Below the pieces are notes generated by a model. That model saw only the letters and a list, made by a program, of their open reading frames with translations, had not been told where the DNA came from and made no database searches. 21,465 nt of DNA, taken from a virus. The translations under genes and the position numbers were made by a program. Every line of letters starts with the position of its first letter. Position 1 is the stretch's first letter. Positions 14,631 to 20,926 of the stretch are shown one piece after another. Location: the IMG/VR virus record IMGVR_UViG_3300022857_000430, positions 1-21,465 of that record; one strand, 5' to 3'.

Positions 14631-15692
14631 ATGAATATGAAGAAATTAATTGAATCAATGGATCACATCGAAGAATGTGGAATGGCCGAAGGCCCCATGG
14701 GAATGGCTCCACCTGCACCAGAGATGGACAAAGGTAATCCAGTAACAGTAAACGTATCAATGAATGCAAGCGGCAAAGAACATGTAGCTGATTTGTTAGA
14801 TATGATGAAGAACGCAGGACTAGGCGATGCAGCTCCGGCAGCAGACGCAATGATGTCACCACGTATGGATATGGAACGTTTGTCAGGCATTATGGGCAAG
14901 CCAGAACATGATCACGATGACGACAAAATGAATCTTCCTGCGGTTGCAGATTTAGACGGCGGCGAAGACGAATCATATGCTAACGAAATGGATGGCGAAG
15001 ATGACATGGACGAAGGCGCTGTTAAAAATGCAATGATAGACGATGCTGAAGGTATGGACAAAGAAGATTTTTGTGAAAAGTACATGGCACAAGGCATGGA
15101 CAGAGCAGAATGTGAAGAGCATTGGAATTCTATGAATGAAGCAGAAACTGAAGATATGTCCAGTGAAGGTACTTACACTATTAAAGTTAAAGGCAAGAAT
15201 ATGGACAGCCAAAATGAGCTTGCAAGAATAGCACAGCTTTCAGGTGTATCTGCTCCAGAAGAAATGGAAGTAGAAGCAGCAGGCGACTACGCTAATGAGC
15301 CAGACGAACAGTATAGCGATTTAAGTGCTGTTATCCCAGATGGCGATGACTTACACAAGCAAAAGAAATCACACCCAGCAACAGCAGGTGGCGACAATCC
15401 AATGGCTATTGAAAACATTAAAGCAGCATTGTATGCAGCATTAACTGAAAAGAAAATGTCTGAAGGTGAACTACCAGCAGCATTAAAAGCATACCAAGAC
15501 AAGAAAAAAGGTAAAGCACCTGCTAAAGGTAAATCTAAATCAGGCAAGATGCCAATGGATGCAGGCAAAGATGGTAAAAAAGGCACTAAAGATGACAAGC
15601 CAGCATTTTTGAAAAAAGAAGAAATGGCTGCTGAAGGCCGTGGACGTGGCAAGAAGACCAAGCTAACGGCTGGACGTGGACGTGGCAAATAG
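14631..15692 (+). CDS. Acidic Met-rich protein with Lys-rich and RG-repeat tail, unknown function
   Basis: The protein has 353 residues in several compositional zones. Residues 1-130 are Met- and acid-rich with VTVNVSMNASGKEHVADLLD (38-57). Residues 137-170 form a DDAEGMDKEDF...WNSMNE module, repeated in the protein encoded at 19184. Residues 180-210 include TYTIKVKGKNM and ELARIAQLSG. Residues 250-292 are helical. The tail 291-353 is Lys-rich and ends in two GRGRGK units (336-341 and 348-353). The acid-base split could suit a scaffold or DNA-condensing internal head protein, but that is inference. No enzyme motif is seen. It follows the 187-residue gene by four bases, and a hairpin terminator lies after it. 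Confidence 0.68.
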   Translation: MNMKKLIESMDHIEECGMAEGPMGMAPPAPEMDKGNPVTVNVSMNASGKEHVADLLDMMKNAGLGDAAPAADAMMSPRMDMERLSGIMGKPEHDHDDDKMNLPAVADLDGGEDESYANEMDGEDDMDEGAVKNAMIDDAEGMDKEDFCEKYMAQGMDRAECEEHWNSMNEAETEDMSSEGTYTIKVKGKNMDSQNELARIAQLSGVSAPEEMEVEAAGDYANEPDEQYSDLSAVIPDGDDLHKQKKSHPATAGGDNPMAIENIKAALYAALTEKKMSEGELPAALKAYQDKKKGKAPAKGKSKSGKMPMDAGKDGKKGTKDDKPAFLKKEEMAAEGRGRGKKTKLTAGRGRGK

Positions 15693-15720
15693 TAAGTCTT
15701 AATAATTAGATGCACTAACC

Positions 15721-15749
15721 AGATAGGTCCTTAGGGACCTATTTGCTTG
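15721..15749 (+). terminator. Hairpin terminator
   Basis: ATAGGTCC (15723-15730) pairs perfectly with GGACCTAT (15735-15742) around TTAG, and A/G-T pairs extend the stem outward. TTTGCTT follows, a modest T tract. Confidence 0.72.
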
Positions 15750-15760
15750 AGTAAATAGCT
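15750..15760 (+). promoter_or_regulatory. Late-promoter-like motif close to the 15763 start
   Basis: AGTAAATAGCT lies just after the terminator; TAAATA ends at 15757, five bases before ATG 15763. The first base of the core differs (G for A). It would give a nearly leaderless transcript. Confidence 0.42.
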
Positions 15761-15762
15761 GT

Positions 15763-16113
15763 ATGGTAAAAGACGATATTAATTGGGAAGCATACTTCGA
15801 TAGTATAAAGCCTGTATGTCCTTGGAGTGCAGCAGCATGGAAAAAGGGCGAAATTAAAGTTACAAAATGGCGCGGAGAGTGGGAACACTTAGAAAACAAC
15901 CAAGCTATTGTTTACATTGTACCCAACTATAATCGTAGGCGTTTAAAGAAACTTTGTAGTAAACTAGATGTTAGTTTAGAATACGAGTGGTTGTGGAGCG
16001 AGCCTAGATACGGTAAACACGCTGCACCTACACATATTTTAATCCAACAAGATAGGCGCAAACTATTTGACCTTAGGTTCGACATTGGATACTACGACAA
16101 TATAATAGGATAA
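15763..16113 (+). CDS. Conserved phage protein of unknown function next to terminase (116 aa)
   Basis: The protein has 116 residues and a Trp-rich N-terminus (NWEAYFDSI, VCPWSAAAWKKG, KWRGEW). The middle holds a basic segment YNRRRLKKLCSKL (about 56-68), then YEWLWSEPRYGKHAAPTHILIQ. Proteins with the CPWS...W pattern adjoin the large terminase in marine T4-like phages as far as I recall, but no function is known to me. No ribosome-binding site of normal strength is visible before ATG 15763. It ends eight bases before the terminase start, so it probably shares its transcript with the packaging genes. Confidence 0.68.
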   Translation: MVKDDINWEAYFDSIKPVCPWSAAAWKKGEIKVTKWRGEWEHLENNQAIVYIVPNYNRRRLKKLCSKLDVSLEYEWLWSEPRYGKHAAPTHILIQQDRRKLFDLRFDIGYYDNIIG

Positions 16114-16121
16114 GTACTAAT

Positions 16122-17042
16122 ATGGCAGCATCATTAGACGGCGTCTTAATAAAGAAGGCAAACAGACAAGAAACATATACCAACGAGCAGGTTGAAGACT
16201 TAGTAGCCTGTATGGATCAAGATGAAGGATACTTGTACTTTGCTAAAAAGTTTGCTTATATTCAGCATCCTGTAAAAGGTAAACTGTTGTACGATCCTTA
16301 CGAGTATCAGTTAGGATTAATGTATAGTTATCACAGCTATCGCTTTAACATTAATATGATGCCTAGACAAACAGGTAAGACTACGTGTGCTAGTATCTAT
16401 CTAGCATGGTATGCAATGTTTGTACCAGATCAAACTATTCTAGTTGCTGCACACAAATATACAGGCGCACAAGAGATTATGTCACGTATACGCTTTGTGT
16501 ATGAAAGTTGTCCTGATCATATACGTGCAGGTGTTACAAGTTATAACAAACAATCGATTGAATTTGAAAATGGTTCGCGTATTGTAGCACAAACAACAAC
16601 AGGCAACACAGGACGTGGTATGAGTATCTCGTTGCTATACTGTGATGAGTTTGCATTTGTGCAACCCAACATTGCTGAAGAATTTTGGACTTCAATATCT
16701 CCTACACTAGCAACAGGTGGTCGTGCTATTATTACAAGCACACCAAACTCGGATGAAGATACCTTTGCAACCATTTGGAAACAAGCAGAAAATAAGTTTG
16801 ACGACCACGGCAATGAACAAGAACTAGGTTCAAACGGTTTCCATAGCTTTATATCACATTGGAGTGAACATCCAGATCGTGACGAAGCATGGAAAGTAGA
16901 AGAAGTTGGACGTATTGGTGAAGAGAAGTTCCGACGTGAGTACGGTTGTGTGCAACACCACACAGAATTAATATTACAAGATTCTACTGGAAATGAATTT
17001 AAACTCGCCATTGGCGAGTTGTTTAAAATGATAGATAAATAA
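16122..17042 (+). CDS. 17: Large terminase N-half fused to N-intein (gp17 ATPase domain)
   Basis: The ORF has 306 residues. Residues 1-275 are the N-extein, the packaging ATPase: Walker A PRQTGKTT (81-88), Walker B LLYCDE (171-176, Asp175-Glu176), coupling motif TSTPN (205-209). Residues 276-306 begin with Cys276 in the context EYG|CVQHHTELIL and form a short N-intein. TerL homologues would continue at this point with CEFL, which is found instead in the ORF at 18070. The ATG at 16122 follows AGGA (16107-16110) at about 11 bases. A GATAAGTACTAAT sequence there is a degenerate late box. The protein alone has no nuclease domain and would need trans-splicing to give complete gp17. Walker and intein motifs are intact, so this is not a decayed gene. 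Confidence 0.92.
   Translation: MAASLDGVLIKKANRQETYTNEQVEDLVACMDQDEGYLYFAKKFAYIQHPVKGKLLYDPYEYQLGLMYSYHSYRFNINMMPRQTGKTTCASIYLAWYAMFVPDQTILVAAHKYTGAQEIMSRIRFVYESCPDHIRAGVTSYNKQSIEFENGSRIVAQTTTGNTGRGMSISLLYCDEFAFVQPNIAEEFWTSISPTLATGGRAIITSTPNSDEDTFATIWKQAENKFDDHGNEQELGSNGFHSFISHWSEHPDRDEAWKVEEVGRIGEEKFRREYGCVQHHTELILQDSTGNEFKLAIGELFKMIDK
16947..17039 (+). other. Atypical split intein, N-fragment (31 residues)
   Basis: It starts at Cys276, the expected nucleophile, and shows a block-A pattern: Cys, then Thr and alternating hydrophobics (TELILQD), then FKLAIGELFKMI, ending DK-stop. It is close in size to the 25-residue N-intein of AceL-TerL and much shorter than canonical N-inteins of about 100. 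The boundary was set by aligning the split point to the TerL motif REYG-CEFLVFDE reconstructed from the two ORFs. Confidence 0.87.
17002..17020 (+). repeat. Strong hairpin inside the N-intein coding sequence
   Basis: AACTCGCC (17002-17009) pairs perfectly with GGCGAGTT (17013-17020) around a three-base loop. TTTAA before and TTAAA after can extend the stem past a two-base bulge. It is more GC-rich than its surroundings and lies 15 bases before the late motif of the endonuclease gene. Confidence 0.8.
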
Positions 17043-17043
17043 T
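17034..17043 (+). promoter_or_regulatory. Late promoter motif for the endonuclease gene
   Basis: GATAAATAAT overlaps the stop of the N-half; core 17035-17041. Transcription would start near 17047, keeping GGAG (17063-17066) and the GTG at 17073. The motif also encodes Asp-Lys-stop, so chance is possible. Confidence 0.55.
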
Positions 17044-17072
17044 TGCATAACAACAATTTAGCGGAGAATATT

Positions 17073-18083
17073 GTGAGTGCAACATATATAAAATCAAAAA
17101 TAGATAATACCCGGTACTGTAAAACAAATGGACAGTTTACCCGTCATTTGAGAAAGCACGAGTTAACTTATCAAGAATATTACGAAACATATGTTTCCAA
17201 AACTAGTCCTAAGTGTCGGTGTGGTAATGCTCTTACATTTTATCAAAAAACAGAAACTTATGCTAACAGTTGCGGAGCACCACAATGTGTTGGAATATCT
17301 ATATCTAATACAAAGCAAAACTGGACAGCTGAGCAACAAGAAACAGACAGATTAAATAAACAACGTGCAGCAAGTACACGCACAGACGAGCAAAAGAAAC
17401 TACAACTTGCAAAGTCAAAAGAAACATTTAAGGAAAACTATGGCGTTGATTGGGGGGCTAAATTAGAAACTCAAAAAGCAAAATCAAGAAAAACTAAGCT
17501 TGAAAAGTATGGCAACGAAAAGTACAATAACAGCCGACAAGCTAGTTTAAGTAGAATCAGTCGAACTGTTGAACAAAAGAACAAAAGCAATATTCAGCGA
17601 AGAAAAACTAACTTGGAAAGATACGGTGTTGAGAATGTGTTATTATTGAAGTCTAACCCTAGTAAGATTAATAAAGGAAATGCTTCCGTTAAAGATTATA
17701 TATTGCCGAGTGGAAAATCCGTTGGCGTAAGAGGACATGAACCGTATGCATTAGACATATTGTTTAGAGATTTAAATTATCAAGAATCTGAAGTTGTAGT
17801 ACACGATGATTATTCGAACTACTCAATTGAAGTATTTGAATACGTTAATGTTAACAAGCATAAACATAAATATTATCCAGATATATACATACCTAAAGAA
17901 AACAGAATAATTGAAGTTAAAAGCCAGTGGTGGTGGGACGGCAATGGCGCAGAAAAGTATATTTCTAGATTGTTAAATAATCTTAAAAAACGGCAAGCAG
18001 TAATTGACAAAGGATACAATTACGAAGTTTGGATTTTTGAAAATAAATATTCGTATAAGGCTTTAACTAATGAAAGTTTTTAA
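17073..18083 (+). CDS. Free-standing homing-endonuclease-type protein between the split terL halves
   Basis: The gene encodes 336 residues from GTG 17073, which has GGAG six bases upstream; TTG 17043 is an alternative. The N-terminal FTRHLRKHELTYQEYYETYV is a MucR-like DNA-binding motif. A Cys cluster (CRCGN...NSCGAPQC) probably binds zinc. Three KT-x-YG repeats follow (KETFKENYG, KTKLEKYG, KTNLERYGVENV), as in DNA-binding arrays of phage homing proteins. The C-terminal nuclease domain has GHEPYALDIL, then HKYYPDIYIP, then RIIEVKSQWWW, a PD-(D/E)xK-like core related in style to the Vsr/EDxHD-type enzymes of fractured genes. The last 14 bases overlap the C-half of terL, giving coupling. Likely target: the uninterrupted terL site. 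Activity is inferred. Confidence 0.84.
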   Translation: MSATYIKSKIDNTRYCKTNGQFTRHLRKHELTYQEYYETYVSKTSPKCRCGNALTFYQKTETYANSCGAPQCVGISISNTKQNWTAEQQETDRLNKQRAASTRTDEQKKLQLAKSKETFKENYGVDWGAKLETQKAKSRKTKLEKYGNEKYNNSRQASLSRISRTVEQKNKSNIQRRKTNLERYGVENVLLLKSNPSKINKGNASVKDYILPSGKSVGVRGHEPYALDILFRDLNYQESEVVVHDDYSNYSIEVFEYVNVNKHKHKYYPDIYIPKENRIIEVKSQWWWDGNGAEKYISRLLNNLKKRQAVIDKGYNYEVWIFENKYSYKALTNESF

Positions 18084-18408
18084 AGAAAACACAAAAAAAT
18101 ATAAAGTACTAACACCTACAGGGTTTGAAGATTTTGCAGGAGTAAGTATGATGGGGATTAAACCCTTGCTTAGATTAGAATTTGAGCTCGGAGCATATGT
18201 AGAATGTACGTATACTCACAAATTTTATGTTGATATAGACAACTATAAAACAGCAGAGTCGCTTATAATAGGCGACACTGTATATACGACAGAAGGTAAT
18301 ATAAAAATACTTAATAAAATCGAGTTAGGATACAGTGAACCTGTTTACGATTTAATAGATGTTGCTAATGGCCATAAATATTATACGAATAATGTATTAA
18401 GTTCTAAT
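18070..18408 (+). other. Atypical split intein, C-fragment (113 residues)
   Basis: It starts at ATG 18070 with KYKVLTPTGFEDFAGV, strikingly like the AceL-TerL C-intein start (KILSPNGFSNFNGI). Block B is CTYTHKF with the TxxH motif (47-50). Block F is PVYDLIDVANGHKYY (91-105). Block G is NNVLSSN followed by Cys114, the +1 nucleophile. Terminal Asn113 is present, but the usual penultimate His is Ser112. It is larger than typical C-fragments because the break lies unusually close to the N-terminus. Confidence 0.87.
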
Positions 18409-19164
18409 TGTGAATTCCTTGTATTTGACGAAACACTAATTAATAGTATTAAACTTGCTGTTATGGAAGGTGTAGCTCCTATGCTTAACATGGGCCAAAC
18501 ACGCTGGTATAAGAAGCCTACAGCGCAATATACATATGCAGTAGCACTTGACCCTAGTATGGGAACAGGAGGCGATAACGCAGCTATACAAGTGTTTGAA
18601 CTGCCTAGTTACGAACAAGTAGCAGAGTGGCAACATAACACAACTGCTATACCAGGACAAATACGAGTACTTGCTGACATATGCAAATACTTACAACAAG
18701 AAACTAACAATGCCAACGGCATATATTGGAGTGTTGAAAACAATGGCATTGGCGAAGCATGTTTACTTGTTATTAACGACTTCGGTGAAGAAAATATACC
18801 AGGATTATTTGTAAGTGAGCCAATGCGTAAGGGACACGTAAGAAAGTTCCGCAAAGGATTTAACACTACACACGGTACTAAGATTACAGCGTGTAGTAGA
18901 CTTAAAACTATGATAGAAAACGATAAGATGAAGATTAGAAGCAAGACTCTTATTAGTGAGCTCAAAGCGTTTGTTGCAACAGGCAGTAGTTACCAAGCAA
19001 AGTCTGGCGGCAGCGATGACCTAGTAAGCGCAACATTACTTGCGCTTAGAATGATGGCAGTACTTAAAGATTGGGATCCAAGAATATATAGTACCTTTAC
19101 ACAAGCTGAAGACATAGAAGATTACGAAGCACCTATGCCCATCTTTATAAGCAGTAACTTTTAA
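18070..19164 (+). CDS. 17: C-intein fused to large terminase C-half (gp17 nuclease domain)
   Basis: The ORF has 364 residues. The first 113 are the C-intein. Cys114 onward (CEFLVFDETLINS) is the C-extein, 251 residues with an RNase H-like packaging nuclease. Acidic metal ligands are visible in YAVALDPSMGTGGDN (Asp161), YWSVENNGIGEA (Glu223) and GGSDDLVSATLLALRM (Asp316/317), matching T4 gp17 Asp401, Glu458 and Asp542. Spliced to the N-half it would give 526 residues, near normal for phages of this group. ATG 18070 overlaps the endonuclease stop by 14 bases. AAGG (18057-18060) is a fair ribosome-binding site nine bases upstream. Another late-like core at 18043-18049 may be coding coincidence. 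Confidence 0.92.
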   Translation: MKVFKENTKKYKVLTPTGFEDFAGVSMMGIKPLLRLEFELGAYVECTYTHKFYVDIDNYKTAESLIIGDTVYTTEGNIKILNKIELGYSEPVYDLIDVANGHKYYTNNVLSSNCEFLVFDETLINSIKLAVMEGVAPMLNMGQTRWYKKPTAQYTYAVALDPSMGTGGDNAAIQVFELPSYEQVAEWQHNTTAIPGQIRVLADICKYLQQETNNANGIYWSVENNGIGEACLLVINDFGEENIPGLFVSEPMRKGHVRKFRKGFNTTHGTKITACSRLKTMIENDKMKIRSKTLISELKAFVATGSSYQAKSGGSDDLVSATLLALRMMAVLKDWDPRIYSTFTQAEDIEDYEAPMPIFISSNF

Positions 19165-19170
19165 CTAGGT

Positions 19171-19181
19171 AGATAAATACA
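19171..19181 (+). promoter_or_regulatory. Late promoter motif close to the 19184 start
   Basis: AGATAAATACA, core 19173-19179, lies only four bases before ATG 19184. The box is a good match, but the expected transcript would start at or after the A of the ATG. Confidence 0.55.
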
Positions 19182-19183
19182 TT

Positions 19184-20773
19184 ATGCAAGAATTTGATAC
19201 AATAGGTGAAGACCTTTTTAACAAGATTAGAGGAAGATTTCCAGAAGTTACTATCGGTGACGAACAAGGAACAGTTACAAATGAGCCAACTATGGCACGT
19301 TTCTTTGATTTTGATTATAACGGACTTGGCAAAGTAAGTGTTGCCATCGACGAAGATGACGGCTTAACTGTTATATACAGTAAAGACTTTATGGAAGATC
19401 AAGACGAAATGACACGAGAAGCGTGGTATGATTTTCTAAAAGAACTACGCATTTTTAGTAAAAAGCGTATGTTAGATTATAGTGTAAGAGACATTACAAA
19501 GTCAAATTTAAATAAAAGAGATTATAAATTCTTGGCGAAACCCCCTGAGGACGAGAACATGAACGAATCAAAACTATATGGTACTAGTCGTATTAGCTAC
19601 CAAAAGATAGGCGAAGCACGTATTGTAATTAAGCACACAGAAGGTGTTAATCAAGAAAGTGCAGCAGGGCGTACACGCAGCATTGGCAAAATTTATATTG
19701 AAAGCGCAGAAGGCGAACGTTTTATATATCCGTTCAAACACCTAAGTGGCGCAAGAGCAATGGCACGTCACGTAGCAGAAGGCGGCAAACCGCATGATGA
19801 GTTCGGCGGACACATTGTAGGCTTATCAGAAGAAATGAGCAAATTACGCAAGTTCAACAACTATATGGGTCGTAGTGCTGTAATGGCAGAAAGCCTATCA
19901 GGATATGTTGACGCAGTTAAAGAACGTATTAGTACAGTTAAGAAAACAATCGAGAGCTTACAAAAGCCAAAGTTTTATGCAGAAACATTTGCAGCATATG
20001 CTAAGCCAATGATGGAAGATGTACCTACAGACGTTGCAGAGAATTGGATTGACCAACTTACTATTAAGCAGTTCAACGAAGAACTAGCAGATGTATTTCC
20101 ATACATTTATAACCTAGTAAGTGAAGCAAGCAAAGCGAAATCATTAGGACCAGAAGAGTTAGAAGAAGTAGCAGGACCAGACAAGTGCTGGGATGGTTAC
20201 AAAAAAGCTGGTACACAAAAAGGTACTGGAAAGAACAAAGGCAAGCGTGTAAACAAATGCGTACCAGAGGATGCACAGCTAGAGCAGGGCTTTGAAGAAA
20301 TGATGGGCCAGTTTGGAGAAGGACAGTTTAAACGCGAAATGACTGACGATGCTCAAGATATGGACAAAGAAGAGTTCATGAACAAGTATAGCGACTACGG
20401 CGAAGAAGAAGCATCTGCAATGTGGGATGACATGAATGAAGGCGATGACGACACTATGGACGTTAAGATTGATAAAGACGGTTCAATGAGCAAAGATGAC
20501 GGTCATGAAGAAAAAGAACAAAAGACACCATTAGGCGAGTTCATCCTTAGTTACTTTGATCGTGAGAATGGAGCATTTCCAAAAGGCGAAACAGCAGTAC
20601 TAACTATGGTTGAAAAAGACTACGGTGAAGAGTACATCAATCCTGCTAAACAGTTTATTGAACAAGTAACTGCAAAGTTTGAAGAGATTCAAATGCAAAC
20701 ACAACCACAGCAAATGGAAGCACCAGACACAGGCGAGCATGACAGAATTCGTGAGTTAGCAGGACTACGCTAA
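19184..20773 (+). CDS. Acidic protein of unknown function, probable virion or assembly protein (529 aa)
   Basis: The protein has 529 residues. Residues 1-120 form a compact alpha/beta domain (RFFDFDYNGLGKVSVAIDED, then AWYDFLKELRIFSKKRMLDY and VRDITKSNLNKRDYKFLA). Similar domains occur, from memory, in marine T4-like phage hypothetical proteins. Residues 130-215 form a second domain (SYQKIGEARIVIKHTEG, FIYPFKHLSGARAMARHVAE, FGGHIVGL). Residues 225-320 are helical. GPDKCWDGYKKAGTQKGTG...NKC (331-359) is a small Cys/Lys motif. Residues 388-419 repeat the DDA-MDKE-MNE module of the protein encoded at 14631. The C-terminus ends EHDRIRELAGLR. No catalytic motif is recognised. It lies between terL and gp32, with a consensus sigma70 promoter after it. 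Confidence 0.72.
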   Translation: MQEFDTIGEDLFNKIRGRFPEVTIGDEQGTVTNEPTMARFFDFDYNGLGKVSVAIDEDDGLTVIYSKDFMEDQDEMTREAWYDFLKELRIFSKKRMLDYSVRDITKSNLNKRDYKFLAKPPEDENMNESKLYGTSRISYQKIGEARIVIKHTEGVNQESAAGRTRSIGKIYIESAEGERFIYPFKHLSGARAMARHVAEGGKPHDEFGGHIVGLSEEMSKLRKFNNYMGRSAVMAESLSGYVDAVKERISTVKKTIESLQKPKFYAETFAAYAKPMMEDVPTDVAENWIDQLTIKQFNEELADVFPYIYNLVSEASKAKSLGPEELEEVAGPDKCWDGYKKAGTQKGTGKNKGKRVNKCVPEDAQLEQGFEEMMGQFGEGQFKREMTDDAQDMDKEEFMNKYSDYGEEEASAMWDDMNEGDDDTMDVKIDKDGSMSKDDGHEEKEQKTPLGEFILSYFDRENGAFPKGETAVLTMVEKDYGEEYINPAKQFIEQVTAKFEEIQMQTQPQQMEAPDTGEHDRIRELAGLR

Positions 20774-20813
20774 CCCACTTATAAGTTTTATTTCTTTTTC
20801 TTTAAAAAAAGAC

Positions 20814-20842
20814 TTGACATTGTTCAGTATCTGTTATATAAT
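20814..20842 (+). promoter_or_regulatory. Consensus sigma70-type promoter for gp32
   Basis: TTGACA (20814-20819) and TATAAT (20837-20842) are perfect hexamers 17 bases apart. Transcription should begin at about 20849, giving a leader of nearly 80 bases. It fits early/middle expression of the single-strand binding protein. Confidence 0.85.
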
Positions 20843-20848
20843 AATAAC

Positions 20849-20926
20849 TGTGCTGTAACATTAAAAGGCACTTGTAGCAATAATGCTACAACATTTAGGC
20901 AATAACAACGAAAGAGGCATATAATT
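20849..20926 (+). promoter_or_regulatory. Structured gp32 mRNA leader, possible autoregulatory operator
   Basis: GTGC (20850-20853) can pair with GCAC (20868-20871). Right after it TTGTAGCA (20872-20879) pairs perfectly with TGCTACAA (20884-20891) around ATAA. An A-rich unstructured stretch with AGAGG (20913-20917) leads to the ATG. T4 gp32 represses its own mRNA by binding a structured element followed by an unstructured run, and this layout is similar. Pseudoknot pairing was not found. Confidence 0.5.

Noticed and set aside
15287-15715. 142-residue minus-strand ORF
   Set aside because: Antisense shadow of the acidic Met-rich gene; Pro/Ser/Leu composition reflects its complement.
16541-17056. 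171-residue minus-strand ORF
   Set aside because: Antisense of the terminase ATPase domain, whose motifs are clear on the plus strand.
18043-18049. Dedicated late promoter for the terL C-half
   Set aside because: The ATAAATA here is again Lys-Tyr coding sequence in the nuclease gene; position is suggestive but not enough for a feature.
16947-18411. Group I intron or simple frameshift/assembly error as the cause of the broken terminase gene
   Set aside because: The flanking segments encode recognisable intein blocks with the right nucleophiles (Cys276, Asn113, Cys114), and an intact nuclease gene lies between. No intron-type splice context is needed.
20775-20812. T-rich tract after the 19184 gene as a terminator
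   Set aside because: No convincing stem: ACTTATAAGT has too small a loop, and the T/A run is low complexity.
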